Below are positions 14,865-31,149 of a stretch of DNA of 64,000 bases, piece by piece. The translations under genes were made by a program, and so were the position numbers. Each line of letters opens with the position of its first letter. The stretch's first letter is position 1. Source of the DNA: Halictus rubicundus (taxonomy: Eukaryota; Arthropoda; Insecta; Hymenoptera; Halictidae); the NCBI RefSeq assembly GCF_050948215.1, contig NW_027488580.1, forward strand, positions 1,488,001 to 1,552,000, written 5' to 3'. Under the pieces are notes generated by a model. That model had not been told where the DNA came from and did not search any database. It saw only the letters and a list, made by a program, of their open reading frames with translations.

Positions 14865-17600
14865 CCTATCCTATCCTCTATTCTATCCAATCCCCTATCC
14901 TATCATCTATCCGAGCCTATCCTCTATCCTATCCTATCCTCTATCCTATAATATCATCTATCCTATCCTATCCACTATCCTATCCGATCCTCAATCCTAT
15001 CCTATCATGAATCCTCTCCTATCCTCTATCCTATCCTATCCTGTATCCTATCCTATCCTCTATCCTATAATATCCTCTATCCTATCCTATCCTCTATCCT
15101 ATACTATCCTCTATCGTATCCTATCCTCTATCCTATCCTACCCTCTATTCTATCCAATTCCCTATCCTATCATCTATCCGAACCTATCCTCTATCCTATC
15201 CTATCCTCTATCCTATACTATTCCCTATCCTATCCTCTACCCTATCCTATCCTCTATCCTATCCTCTCCTCTATACTACCCAATCCCCTATCCTATCCTC
15301 TATCCTATCCTATCCTCTACCCTATCCTATCCTCATGTCCTATCGTATCATGTCCTCTATCCTATCCAATCCCCTAGCCTATCCTCTATTCTGTCCTATC
15401 CTCTATCCTATACTATTCTCTATCCTATCCTCTACCCTATCCTATCCTCTATCCTATCCTCTCCTCTATACTACCCAATCCCCTATCCTATCCTCTATCC
15501 GATCCTATCCTCTATCCTATCCTATCCTCTATCCTATAATATCCTCTATCCTATAATATCATCTATCCTATACTATTCTCTATCCTATCCTATCGTCTAT
15601 CCTATACTATCCTCTATCGTATCCTATCCTCTATCCTATCCTACCCTCTATTCTATCCAATCCCCTATCCTATCATCTATCAGAACCTATCCTCTATCCT
15701 ATCCTATCCTCTATCCTATAATATCAGCTATCCTATACTAACCTCTATCCTATCCTATCCTCTATCCTATCCTATCCTCTATCCTATACTATACTCTACC
15801 CTATCCTATCCTCTATCATATCCTATCCTCTATCCTATCCAATCCCCTATCCTAACCTCTATCCTATCCTATCCTGTATCCTATCCTATCCTCTATCCTA
15901 TAATATCCTCTATCCTATCCTATCCTCTATCCTATCCTATTCTGTATCCTATACTCTACCCTATCCTATCCTCTATCCTAACCTATCCTCTATCGTATCC
16001 TATCCTCTATCCTATCCTATCCTCTATCCTATCCAATCCCCTATCCTATCCTCTATCCTGTCCTATCCTCTATCCTAAACTATTCTATATCCTATCCTCT
16101 ACCCTATCCTATCCTCTATCCTATCCTCTCCTCTATACTACCCAATCCCCTATCCTATCCTCTATCCGATCCTATCCTCTATCCTATCCTATCCTCTATC
16201 CTATAATATCATCTATCCTATACTATTCTCTATCCTATCCTATCCTCTATCCTATACTATCCTCTATCGTATCCTATCCTCTATCCTATCCTATCCTCTA
16301 TTCTATCCAATCCCCTATCCTATCATCTATCCGAGCCTATCCTTTATCCTATCCTATCCTCTATCCTATAATATCATCTATTCTATCCTATCCACTATCC
16401 TATCCGATCCTCAATCCTATCCTATCATGAATCCTCTCCTATCCTCTATCCTATCCTATCCTGTATCCTATCCTATCCTCTATCCTATAATATCCTCTAT
16501 CCTATCCTATCCTCTATCCTATACTATCCTCTATCGTATCCTATCCTCTATCCTATCCTACCCTCTATTCTATCCAATTCCCTATCCTATCATCTATCCG
16601 AACCTATCCTCTATCCTATCCTATACTCTATCCTATACTATTCCCTATCCTATCCTCCACCCTATCCTATCCTCTATCCTATCCTCTCCTCTATACTACC
16701 CAATCCCCTATCCTATCCTCTATCCTATCCTATCCTCTACCCTATCCTATCCTCATGTCCTATCGTATCATGTCCTCTATCCTATCCAATCCCCTAGCCT
16801 ATCCTCTATTCTGTCCTATCCTCTATCCTATACTATCCTCTATCCTATCCTCTACCCTATCCTATCCTCTATCCAATCCTCTCCTCTATACTACCCAATC
16901 CCCTATCCTATCCTCTATCCGATCCTATCCTCTATCCTATCCTATCCTCTATCCTATAATATCCTCTATCCTATAATATCATCTATCCTATACTATTCTC
17001 TATCCTATCCTATCGTCTATCCTATACTATCCTCTATCGTATCCTATCCTCTATCCTATCCTACCCTCTATTCTATCCAATCCCCTATCCTATCATCTAT
17101 CCGAACCTATCCTCTATCCTATCCTATCCTCTATCCTATAATATCAGCTATCCTATACTAACCTCTATCCTATCCTATCCTCTATCCTATACTATCCTCT
17201 ACCCTATCCTATCCTCTATCATATCCTATCCTCTATCCTATCCAATCCCCTATCCTAACCTCTATCCTATCCTATCCTGTATCCTATCCTATCCTCTATC
17301 CTATAATATCCTCTATCCTATCCTATCCTCTATCCTATCCTATTCTGTATCCTATACTCTACCCTATCCTATCCTCTATCCTATCCTATCCTCTATCGTA
17401 TCCTATCCTCTATCCTATCCTATCCTCTATCCAATCCAATCCTCTATCCTATCCTCTATCCTGTCCTATCCTCTATCCTAAACTATTCTATATCCTATCC
17501 TCTACCCTATCCTATCCTCTATCCTATCCTCTCCTCTATACTACCCAATCCCCTATCCTATCCTCTATCCGATCCTATCCTCTATCCTATCCTATCCTCT
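14865..17600 (+). repeat. Tandem duplication of about 1420 bp
   Basis: Bases 14865-16200 recur at 16285-17600 at offset 1420, which drops to 1403 after a 17-bp indel near 15765. Box B (15335, 16755) and the CATGAATCC monomer (15007, 16427) repeat at this spacing. A more diverged copy of the same order precedes it near 12600-13990, and partial copies follow to about 18700. Confidence 0.82.
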
Positions 17601-19459
17601 ATCCTATAATATCCTCTATCCTATAATATCATCTATCCTATACTATTCTCTATCCTATCCTATCGTCTATCCTATACTATCCTCTATCGTATCCTATCCT
17701 CTATCCTATCCTACCCTCTATTCTATCCAATCCCCTATCCTATCATCTATCCGAACCTATCCTCTATCCTATCCTATCCTCTATCCTATAATATCAGCTA
17801 TCCTATACTAACCTCTATCCTATCCTATCCTCTATCCTATACTATCCTCTACCCTATCCTATCCTCTATCCTATCCAATCCCCTATCCTAACCTCTATCC
17901 TATCCTATCCTTTATCCTATCCTATCCTCTATCCTATAATATCCTCTATCCTATCCTATCCTCTATCCTATCCTATTCTGTATCCTATACTCTACCCTAT
18001 CCTATCCTCTATCCTATCCTATCCTCTATCGTATCCTATCCTCTATCCTATCCTATCCTCTATCCAATCCAATCCCCTATCCTATCCTCTATCCTGTCCT
18101 ATCCTCTATCCTAAACTATTCTATATCCTATCCTCTACCCTATCCTATCCTCTATCCTATCCTCTCCTCTATACTACCCAATCCCCTATCCTATCCTCTA
18201 TCCTATACTATCCTCTACCCTATCCTATCCTCTATCATATCCTATCCTCTATCCTATCCAATCCCCTATCCTAACCTCTATCCTATCCTATCCTGTATCC
18301 TATCCTATCCTCTATCCTATAATATCCTCTATCCTATCCTATCCTCTATCCTATCCTATTCTGTATCCTATACTCTACCCTATCCTATCCTCTATCCTAT
18401 CCTATCCTCTATCGTATCCTATCCTCTATCCTATCCTATCCTCTATCCTATCCAATCCCCTATCCTATCCTCTATCCTGTCCTATCCTCTATCCTAAACT
18501 ATTCTATATCCTATCCTCTACCCTATCCTATCCTCTATCCTATCCTCTCCTCTATACTACCCAATCCCCTATCCTATCCTCTATCGTATCCTATCCTCTA
18601 TCCTATCCTATCCTCTATTCTATCCAATCCCCTATCCTATCATCTATCCGAGCCTATCCTTTATCCTATCCTATCCTCTATCCAATAATATCATCTATTC
18701 TATCCTATCCACTATCCTATCCGATCCTCAATCCTATCCTATCATGAATCCTCTCCTATCCTCTATCCTATCCTATCCTGTATCCTATCCTATCCTCTAT
18801 CCTATCCTATCCTCTATCGTATCCTATCCTCTATCCTACCCTACCCTCTATTCTATCCAATCCCCTATCCTATCATCTATCCGAACCTATCCTCTATCCT
18901 ATCCTATCATCTATCCTATAATATCAGCTATCCTATACTATCCTCTATCCTATCCTATCCTCTATCCTATACTATCCTCTACCCTATCCTATCCTCTATC
19001 ATATCCTATCCTCTATCCTATCCAATCCCCTATCCTAACCTCTATCCTGTCCTATCCTCTATCGTATACTATTCTATATCCTATCCTCTACTATATCCTA
19101 TCCTCTATCCTATCCTCCCCTCTATACCAGCCAATCCCCTATCCTATCCTCTATACGATCCTATCCTCTATCCTATAATATCATTTACCCTATACTATTC
19201 TCTATCCTATCCTATCCTCTATCCTATACTATCCTCTATCGTATCCTATCCTCTATCCGATCCTATCCTCTATCCTATCCTATCCTCTATCCTATCCTAT
19301 TCTGTATCCTATACTCTACCCTATCCTATCCTCTATCCTATCCTATCCTCCATCCTATAATATCCTCTATCCTATCCTATCCTCTATCCTATCCAATCCC
19401 CTATCCTATCCTCTATCCGATCCTATCCTCTATCCTATCCTATCCTCTATCCTATCCTA

Positions 19460-22400
19460 TTCTCTATCCTATCCTCTACCCTATCCTATCCTCCATCCTA
19501 TACTATCATCTATCCTATCCAATTCTCTATCCTCTCCTCTATCGTCTGCTCTATCCTATCCTATCCACTATCCTATCCTATCCTCAATAATATCCTATCC
19601 TATATCCTACCCCAAACACCTATCCTATCCTCCATCCTATCCTATCCTCTATCCTATCCTGTCCTCTATCCGATCCTATCCTCTATCCTATCCTCTCCTC
19701 AATCCTATCCTATTATGTATCCTATTCTCTACCCTATCCTATCCTCTATCCTATCCTATCCTCCATCCTATAATATCCTCTATCCTATCCTATCCTCTAT
19801 CCTATCCAATCCCCTATCCTATCCTCTATCCGATCCTATCCTCTATCCTATCCTATCCTCTATCCTATCCTATTCTCTATCCTATCCTCTACCCTATCCT
19901 ATCCTCCATCCTATACTATCATCTATCCTATCCAATTCTCTATCCTCTCCTCTATCGTCTGCTCTATCCTATCCTATCCACTATCCTATCCTATCCTCAA
20001 TAATATCCTATCCTATATCCTACCCCAAACACCTATCCTATCCTCCATCCTATCCTATCCTCTATCCTATCCTGTCCTCTATCCGATCCTATCCTCTATC
20101 CTATCCTCTCCTCAATCCTATCCTATTATGTATCCTATACTCTACCCTATCCTATCCTCTATCCTATCCTATCCTCTATCCTATCCAATCCCCTAACCTA
20201 TCCTCTATCCGATCCTATCCTCTACCGTATCCTGTCCTCTATCCTATCCGATCCTCTATCCTATCCTATCCTCTACCCTATCCTATCCTCTATCCTATCC
20301 TATCCTCTATCCTATCCTATCCTCTATTCTATCCAATCCCCTATCCTATTATCTATCCGAGCCTATCCTCTATCCTATCCTATCCTCTATCCTATAATAT
20401 CATCTATCCTATCCTATCCACTATCCTATCCGATCCTCAATCCTATCCTATCATGAATCCTCTCCTATCCTCTATCCTATCCTATCCTGTATCCTATCCT
20501 ATCCTCTATCCTATAATATCCTCTATCCTATCCTATCCTCTATCCTATCCTATTCTGTATCCTATACTCTACCCTATCCTATCCTCTATCCTATCCTATC
20601 CTTTATCCTATCCTATCCTCTATCCTATAATATCATCTATCCTATACTATTCTCTATCCTATCCTATCCTCTATACTATCCTATCCTCTACCCTATCCTA
20701 TCCTCATGTCCTATCGTATCATGTCCTCTATCCTATCCAATCCCCTAGCCTATCCTCTATTCTGTCCTATCCTCTATCCTATACTATTCTCTATCCTATC
20801 CTCTACCCTATCCTATCCTCTATCCTATCCTCTCCTCTATACTACCCAATCCCCTATCCTATCCTCTATCCGATCCTATCCTCTATCCTATCCTATCCTC
20901 TATCCTATACTATCCTCTATCGTATCCTATCCTCTATCCTATCCTACCCTCTATTCTATCCAATTCCCTACCCTATCATCTATCCGAACCTATCTTCTAT
21001 CCTATCCTATCCTCTATCCTATACTATTCTCTATCCTATCCTCTACCCTATCCTATCCTCTATCCTATCCTCTCCTCTATACTACCCAATCCCCTATCCT
21101 ATCCTCTATCCTATCCTATCCTCTACCCTATCCTATCCTCATGTCCTATCGTATCATGTCCTCTATCCTATCCAATCCCCTAGCCTATCCTCTATTCTGT
21201 CCTATCCTCTATCCTATACTATTCTCTATCCTATCCTCTACCCTATCCTATCCTCTATCCTATCCTCTCCTCTATACTACCCAATCCCCTATCCTATCCT
21301 CTATCCGATCCTATCCTCTATCCTATCCTATCCTCTATCCTATAATATCCTCTATCCTATAATATCATCTATCCTATACTATCCTCTATCCTATCCTATC
21401 CTCTATCCTATAATATCTTCTATTCTATACTATTCTCTATCCTATCCTATCCTCTATCCTATACTATCCTCTATCGTATCCTATCCTCTATCCGATCCTA
21501 TCCTCTATCCTATCCTATCCTCTATCCTATCCTATTCTGTATCCTATACTCTACCCTATCCTATCCTCTATCCGATCCTATCCTCTATCCTATCCTATCC
21601 TCCATCCTATCCTATTCTCTATCCTATCCTCTACCCTATCCTATCCTGTATCCTATAATATAATTTATCCTATACTATTCTCTATCCTATCCTATCCTCT
21701 ATCCTATACTATCCTCTATCGTATCCTAACCTCTATCCGAACCTATCCTCTATCCTATCCTATCCTCTATGCTATCCAATCCTCTATCCTATCCTATCCT
21801 ATCCTCTACCCTATCCTATCCTCTATCCTATCCTATCCTCTATCCTATCCTATCCTCTATCCTATCCAATCCCCTATCCTGTCCTCTATCCGATCCTATC
21901 CTCTATCCTATTCTATTCTCTATCCTATCCTCTACCCTATCCTATCCTCTATCCGATCCTATTGTCTATCCTATCCTATCCTCTATCCTATCCTATTCTG
22001 TATCCTATACTCTACCCTATCCTATCCTCTATCCGATCCTATCCTCTATCCTATCCTATCCTCCATCCTATCCTATTCTCTATCCTATCCTCTACCCTAT
22101 CCTATCCTGTATCCTATAATATCATTTATCCTATACTATTCTCTATCCTATCCTATCCTCTATCCTATACTATCCTCTATCGTATCCTAACCTCTATCCG
22201 AACCTATCCTCTATCCTATCCTATCCTCTATGCTATCCAATCCTCTATCCTATCCTATCCTATCCTCTACCCTATCCTATCCTCTATCCTATCCTATCCT
22301 CTATCCTATCCTATCCTCTATCCTATCCAATCCCCTATCCTGTCCTCTATCCGATCCTATCCTCTATCCTATTCTATTCTCTATCCTATCCTCTACCCTA

Positions 22401-24251
22401 TCCTATCCTCTATCCGATCCAATCCTCTATCCTATCCTATTCTCTATCCTATCCTCTACCCTAACCTATCCTCTATCCTATAATATCATCTATCCTATAC
22501 TATTCTCTATCCTATCCTATCCTCTATCCTATACTATCCTGTATCGTATCCTGTCCTCTATCCGATCCTATCCTCTATCCTATCCTATCCTCTATCCTAT
22601 CCTATCCTCAATCCTATCCTATTATGTATCCTATACTCTACCCTATCCTATCCTCTATTCTATCCTATCCTCTATCCTATCCAATCCTCTATCCTATCCT
22701 CTATCCTATCCTATTCTGTATCCTACACTCTACCCTATCCTATCCTCTATCGTATCCTATCCTCTATCCGAACATATCCTCTATCCTATCCTATCCTCTA
22801 TCCTATCCTATTCCCTATCCTATCCTATCCTCTATCCTATCCTATTCTCTATCCTATCCGCTACCCTATCCTATCCTCTATCCTATCCTATCCTCTATCC
22901 TATCCAATCCTCTATCCTATCCTCTATCGTATCCTATCCTCTATCCGATCCTATCCTCTATACTATCCTATCCTCTACCCTATCCTATCCTCTATCCTAT
23001 CCTATCCTCTATCCTATCCTATCCTCTACCCTATCCTATCCTCTATCCTATCCTATCCTCTATCCTATCCTATCCTGTATCCTATCCTATTCTCTATCCT
23101 ATCCTCTACCCTATCCTATCCTCCATCCTATACTATCATCTATCCTATCATATTCTCTATCCTGTCCTCTATCGTCTGCTCTATCCTATCCTATCCACTA
23201 TCCTATCCTATCCTCAAACCTATCCTATCCTCTATCCTATCCAATCACCTATCCTATCCTCTATACGATCCTATCCTCTATCCTATCCTATTCCCTATCC
23301 TATCCTATCCTCTATCGTATCCTATTCTCTATCCTATCCGCTACCCTATCCTATCCTCTATCCTATCCTATCCTCTATCCTATCCAATCCTCTATCCTAT
23401 CCTCTATCGTATCCTATCCTCTATCCTATCCTACCCTCTATTCTATCCAATCCCCTATCCTATCATCTATCCGAACCTATCCTCTATCCTATCCTATCCT
23501 CTATCCTATAATATCAGCTATCCTATACTATCCTCTATCCTATCCTATCCTCTATCCTATACTATCCTCTACCCTATCCTATCCTCTATCATATCCTATC
23601 CTCTATCCTATCCAATCCCCTATCCTAACCTCTATCCTATCCTATCCTGTATCCTATCCTATCCTCTATCCTATAATATCCTCTATCCTTTCCTATCCTC
23701 TATCCTATCCTATTCTGTATCCTATACTCTACCCTATCCTATCCTCTATCCTATCCTATCCTCTATCGTATCCTATCCTCTATCCTATCCTATCCTCTAT
23801 CCTATCCAATCCCCTATCCTATCCTCTATCCTGTCCTATCCTCTATCCTAAACTATTCTATATCCTATCCTCTACCCTATCCTATCCTCTATCCTATAAT
23901 ATCATCTATCCTATACTATTCTCTATCCTATCCTATCCTCTATCCTATACTATCCTCTATCGTATCCTATCCTCTATCCTATCCTATCCTCTATTCTATC
24001 CAATCCCCTATCCTATCATCTATCCGAGCCTATCCTTTATCCTATCCTATCCTCTATCCTATAATATCATCTATTCTATCCTATCCACTATCCTATCCGA
24101 TCCTCAATCCTATCCTATCATTAATCCTCTCCTATCCTCTATCCTATCCTATCCTGTATCCTATCCTATCCTCTATCCTATAATATCCTCTATCCTATCC
24201 TATCCTCTATCGTATACTATCCTCTATCGTATCCTATCCTCTATCCTATCC
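19460..24251 (+). repeat. Higher-order block H3, copy 2
   Basis: Copy of 4490-8888 about 15 kb away. It retains at 20490-20700 a segment like 1980-2195 that copy 1 lacks, and it has an extra 177 bp near 22780-22990. Copy 1 is therefore not simply its parent; both probably derive from a longer common block. Confidence 0.85.
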
Positions 24252-25609
24252 TACCCTCTATTCTATCCAATTCCCTATCCTATCATCTATCCGAACCTAT
24301 CCTCGATCCTACCCTATCCTCTATCCTATACTATTCCCTATCCTATCCTCTACCCTATCCTGTCCTCTATCCTATCCTCTCCTCTATACTAGCCAATCCC
24401 CTATCCTATCCTCTATCCTATCCTATCCTCTACCCTATCCTATCCTCATGTCCTATCGTATCATGTCCTCTATCCTATCCAATCCCCTAGCCTATCCTCT
24501 ATTCTGTCCTATCCTCTATCCTATACTATTCTCTATCCTATCCTCTACCCTATCCTATCCTCTATCCTATCCTCTCCTCTATACTACCCAATCCCCTATC
24601 CTATCCTCTATCCGATCCTATCCTCTATCCTATCCTATCCTCTATCCTATAATATCCTCTATCCTATAATATCATCTATCCTATACTATTCTCTATCCTA
24701 TCCTATCGTCTATCCTATACTATCCTCTATCGTATCCTATCCTCTATCCTATCCTACCCTCTATTCTATCCAATCCCCTATCCTATCATCTATCCGAACC
24801 TATCCTCTATCCTATCCTATCATCTATCCTATAATATCATCTATTCTATCCTATCCACTATCCTATCCGATCCTCAATCCTATCCTATCATGAATCCTCT
24901 CCTATCCTCTATCCTATCCTATCCTGTATCCTATCCTATCCTCTATCCTATAATATCCTCTATCCTATCCTATCCTCTATCCTATACTATCCTCTATCGT
25001 ATCCTATCCTCTATCCTATCCTACCCTCTATTCTATCCAATTCCCTATCCTATCATCTATCCGAACCTATCCTCGATCCTACCCTATCCTCTATCCTATA
25101 CTATTCCCTATCCTATCCTCTACCCTATCCTATCCTCTATCCTATCCTCTCCTCTATACTAGCCAATCCCCTATCCTATCCTCTATCCTATCCTATCCTC
25201 TACCCTATCCTATCCTCATGTCCTATCGTATCATGTCCTCTATCCTATCCAATCCCCTAGCCTATCCTCTATTATGTCCTATCCTCTATCCTATACTATT
25301 CTCTATCCTATCCTCTACCCTATCCTATCCTCTATCCTATCCTCTCCTCTATACTACCCAATCCCCTATCCTATCCTCATTCCGATCCTATCCTCTATCC
25401 TATCCTATCCTCTATCCTATAATATCCTCTATCCTATAATATCATCTATCCTATACTATTCTCTATCCTATCCTATCGTCTATCCTATACTATCCTCTAT
25501 CGTATCCTATCCTCTATCCTACCCTACCCTCTATTCTATCCAATCCCCTATCCTATCATCTATCCGAACCTATCCTCTATCCTATCCTATCATCTATCCT
25601 ATAATATCA
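24120..25609 (+). repeat. Tandem duplication, 770-bp spacing
   Basis: 24120-24839 matches 24890-25609. Box B is at 24448 and 25218. The ATTAATCCTCTCC variant at 24120 corresponds to ATGAATCCTCTCC at 24890. Confidence 0.82.
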
Positions 25610-28600
25610 GCTATCCTATACTATCCTCTATCCTATCCTATCCTCTATCCTATCCTATCCTCTATCCTATCCTATTCTGTATCCTATACTCTACCCTATC
25701 CTATCCTCTATCCTATCCTATCCTCCATCCTATAATATCCTCTATCCTATCCTATCCTCTATCCTATCCAATCCCCTATCCTATCCTCTATCCGATCCTA
25801 TCCTCTATCCTATCCTATCCTCTATCCTATCCTATTCTCTATCCTATCCTCTACCCTATCCTATCCTCCATCCTATACTATCATCTATCCTATCCAATTC
25901 TCTATCCTCTCCTCTATCGTCTGCTCTATCCTATCCTATCCACTATCCTATCCTATCCTCAATAATATCCTATCCTATATCCTACCCCAAACACCTATCC
26001 TATCCTCCATCCTATCCTATCCTCTATCCTATCCTGTCCTCTATCCTATCCTATCCTCTATCCTATAATATCATCTATCCTATAATATCATCTATCCTAT
26101 CCTATCCACTATCCTATCCGATCCTCAATCCTATCCTATCATGAATCCTCTCCTATCCTCTATCCTATCCTATCCTGTATCCTATCCTATCCTCTATCCT
26201 ATAATATCCTCTATCCTATCCTATCCTCTATCCTATCCTATTCTGTATCCTATACTCTACCCTATCCTATCCTCTATCCTATCCTATCCTTTATCCTATC
26301 CTATCCTCTATCCTATCCTATCCTCTATCCTATCCAATCCCCTATCCTATCCTCTATCCTGTCCTATCCTCTATCCTATACTATTCTCTATCCTATCCTC
26401 TACCCTATCCTATCCTCTATCCTCTCCTCTCCTCTATACTACCCAATCCCCTATCCTATCCTCTATCCGATCCTATCCTCTATCCTATCCTATCCTCTAT
26501 CCTATAATATCATCTATCCTATACTATTCTCTAACCTATCCTATCCTCTATCCTATCCTATTCTGTATCCTATACTCTACCCTATCCTATCCTCTATCGT
26601 ATCCTATCCTCTATCCTATCCAATCCTCGATCCTATCCTCTATCCTATCCTCATTCGTATCCTATCCTCTAAACGATCCTATCCTCTATACTATCCTATC
26701 CTCTATCCTATCCAATCCCCTATCCTATCCTCTATCCTGTCCTATCCTCTATCCTATACTATTCTCTATCCTATCCTCTACCCTATCCTATCCTCTATCC
26801 TATCCTCTCCTCTATACTACCCAATCCCCTATCCTATCCTCTATCCGATCCTATCCTCTATCCTATCCTATCCTCTATCCTATAATATCCTCTATCCTAT
26901 AATATCATCTATCCTATACTATTCTCTATCCTATCCTATCGTCTATCCTATACTATCCTCTATCGTATCCTATCCTCTATCCTACCCTACCCTCTATTCT
27001 ATCCAATCCCCTATCCTATCATCTATCCGAACCTATCCTCTATCCTATCCTATCATCTATCCTATAATATCAGCTATCCTATACTATCCTCTATCCTATC
27101 CTATCCTCTATCCTATACTATCCTCTACCCTATCCTATCCTCTATCATATCCTATCCTCTATCCTATCCAATCCCCTATCCTAACCTCTATCCTGTCCTA
27201 TCCTCTATCGTATACTATTCTATATCCTATCCTCTACTATATCCTATCCTCTATCCTATCCTCTCCTCTATACTACCCAATCCCCTATCCTATCCTCTAT
27301 ACGATCCTATCCTCTATCCTATAATATCATTTACCCTATACTATTCTCTATCCTATCCTATCCTCTATCCTATACTATCCTCTATCGTATCCTATCCTCT
27401 ATCCGATCCTATCCTCTATCCTATCCTATCCTCTATCCTATCCTATTCTGTATCCTATACTCTACCCTATCCTATCCTCTATCCTATCCTATCCTCCATC
27501 CTATAATATCCTCTATCCTATCCTATCCTCTATCCTATCCAATCCCCTATCCTATCCTCTATCCGATCCTATCCTCTATCCTATCCTATCCTCTATCCTA
27601 TCCTATTCTCTATCCTATCCTCTACCCTATCCTATCCTCCATCCTATACTATCATCTATCCTATCCAATTCTCTATCCTCTCCTCTATCGTCTGCTCTAT
27701 CCTATCCTATCCACTAACCTATCCTATCCTCAATAATATCCTATCCTATATCCTACCCCAAACACCTATCCTATCCTCCATCCTATCCTATCCGCTATCC
27801 TATCCTGTCCTCTATCCGATCCTATCCTCTATCCTATCCTCTCCTCAATCCTATCCTATTATGTATCCTATACTCTACCCTATCCTATCCTCTATCCTAT
27901 CCAATCCTCTATCCTATCCTCTATCCTATCCTATCCTCTATCCTATCCTATTATGTATCCTACACTCTACCCTATCCTATCCTCTATCGTATCCTATCCT
28001 CTATCCGAACCTATCCTCTATCCTATCCTATCCTCTATCCTATCCTATTATGTATCCTACACTCTACCCTATCCTATCCTCTATCGTATCCTATCCTCTA
28101 TCCGAACCTATCCTCTATCCTATCCTATCCTCTATCCTATCCTATTCTCTATCCTATCCTATCCTCTATCCTATCCTATTCTCTATCCTGTCCGCTACCC
28201 TATCCTATCCTCTATCCTATCCTATCCTCTATCCTATCCAATCCTCTATCCTATCCTCTATCGTTTCCTATCCTCTATCCGATCCTATCCTCTATACTAT
28301 CCTATCCTCTACCCTATCCTATCCTCTATCCTATCCTATCCTCTATCCTATCCAATCCCCTAACCTATCCTCTATCCGATCCTATCCTCTACCGTATCCT
28401 GTCCTCTATCCTATCCGATCCTCTATCCTATCCTATCCTCTACCCTATCCTATCCTCTATCCTATCCTATCCTCTATCCTATCCTATCCTCTATTCTATC
28501 CAATCCCCTATCCTATTATCTATCCGAGCCTATCCTCTATCCTATCCTATCCTCTATCCTATAATATCATCTATCCTATCCTATCCACTATCCTATCCGA

Positions 28601-30407
28601 TCCTCAATCCTATCCTATCATGAATCCTCTCCTATCCTCTATCCTATCCTATCCTGTATCCTATCCTATCCTCTATCCTATAATATCCTCTATCCTATCC
28701 TATCCTCTATCCTATCCTATTCTGTATCCTATACTCTACCCTATCCTATCCTCTATCCTATCCTATCCTTTATCCTATCCTATCCTCTATCCTATCCTAT
28801 CCTCTATCCTATCCAATCCCCTATCCTATCCTCTATCCTGTCCTATCCTCTATCCTATACTATCCTCTATCGTATCCTATCCTCTATCCTATCCTACCCT
28901 CTATTCTATCCAATTCCCTATCCTATCATCTATCCGAACCTATCTTCTATCCTATCCTATCCTCTATCCTATACTATTCTCTATCCTATCCTCTACCCTA
29001 TCCTATCCTCTATCCTATCCTCTCCTCTATACTACCCAATCCCCTATCCTATCCTCTATCCTATCCTATTCTCTACCCTATCCTATCCTCATGTCCTATC
29101 GTATCATGTCCTCTATCCTATCCAATCCCCTAGCCTATCCTCTATTCTGTCCTATCCTCTATCCTATACTATTCTCTATCCTATCCTCTAACCTATCCTA
29201 TCCTCTATCCTATCCTCTCCTCTATACTACCCAATCCCCTATCCTATCCTCTATCCGATCCTATCCTCTATCCTATCCTATCCTCTATCCTATAATATCC
29301 TCTATCCTATAATATCATCTATCCTATACTATTCTCTATCCTATCCTATCGTCTATCCTATACTATCCTCTATCGTATCCTATCCTCTATCCTATCCTAC
29401 CCTCTATTCTATCCAATCCCCTATCATATCATGTATCCGAACCTATCCTCTATCCTATCCTATCCTCTATCCTATAATATCAGCTATCCTATACTATTCT
29501 CTATCCTATCCTATCCTCTATCCTATACTATCCTCTATCGTATCTTATCCTCTATCCTATCCTATCCTCTATTCTATACAATCCCCTATCCTATCATCTA
29601 TCCGAAACTATCCTCTATCCTATCCTATCCTCTATCCTATAATATCTTCTATTCTATACTATTCTCTATCCTATCCTATCCTCTATCCTATAATATCTTC
29701 TATTCTATACTATTCTCTATCCTATCCTATCCTCTATCCTATACTATCCTCTATCGTATCCTATCCTCTATCCTATCCAATCCTCTATCCTATCCTCTAT
29801 CGTATCCTATCCTCTATCCGATCCTATCCTCTATCCTATCCTATCCTACATCCTATCCTATTCTCTATCCTATCCTCTACCCTATCCTATCCTCTATCCT
29901 ATAATATCATTTATCCTATACTATCCTCTATCCTATCCTATCCTCTATCCTATACTATCCTCTATCGTATCCTATCCTCTATCCGATCCTATCCTCTATC
30001 CTATCCTATCCTCTATCCTATCCTCTACCCTATCCTATCCTCTATCCTATAATATCATTTATCCTATACTATCCTCTATCCTATCCTATCCTCTATCCTA
30101 TACTATCCTCTATCGTATCCTATCCTCTATCCGATCCTATCCTCTATCCTATAATATCCTCTATCCTATCCTATTCTGTATCCTATACTCTACCCTATCC
30201 TATCCTCTATCCGATCCTATCCTCTATCCTATCCTATCCTCCATCCTATCCTATTCTCTATCCTATCCTCTACCCTATCCTATCCTGTATCCTATAATAT
30301 CATTTATCCTATACTATTCTCTATCCTATCCTATCCTCTATCCTATACTATCCTCTATCGTATCCTAACCTCTATCCGAACCTATCCTCTATCCTATCCT
30401 ATCCTCT

Positions 30408-31149
30408 ATGCTATCCAATCCTCTATCCTATCCTATCCTATCCTCTACCCTATCCTATCCTCTATCCTATCCTATCCTCTATCCTATCCTATCCTCTATC
30501 CTATCCAATCCCCTATCCTGTCCTCTATCCGATCCTATCCTCTATCCTATTCTATTCTCTATCCTATCCTCTACCCTATCCTATCCTCTATCCGATCCTA
30601 TCCTCTATAGTATCCTATTCTCTATCCTATCCTCTACCCTAACCTATCCTCTATCCTATAATATCATCTATCCTATACTATTCTCTATCCTACCCTATCC
30701 TCTATCCTATACTATCCTGTATCGTATCCTGTCCTCTATCCGATCCTATCCTCTATCCTATCCTATCCTCTATCCTATCCTATCCTCAATCCTATCCTAT
30801 TATGTATCCTATACTCTACCCTATCCTATCCTCTATTCTATCCTATCCTCTATCCTATCCAATCCTCTATCCTATCCTCTATCGTATCCTATCCTCTATC
30901 CGAACATATCCTCTATCCTATCCTATCCTCTATCCTATCCTATTCCCTATCCTATCCTATCCTCTATCCTATCCTATTCTCTATCCTATCCGCTACCCTA
31001 TCCTATCCTCTATCCTATCCTATCCTCTATCCTATCCAATCCTCTATCCTATCCTCTATCGTATCCTATCCTCTATCCGATCCTATCCTCTATACTATCC
31101 TATCCTCTACCCTATCCTATCCTCTATCCTATCCTATCCTCTATCCTAA
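30408..31149 (+). repeat. 0.74-kb block H4, copy in a four-copy local family
   Basis: The block starting CTATGCTATCCAATCC recurs at 32785-33526, 39032-39773 and 40211-40952. Shorter relatives are at 7044-7518 and 22230-22704. The ATTATGTATCC monomer lies 394 bp into each long copy (30802, 33179, 39426, 40605), so order is conserved. Confidence 0.85.
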
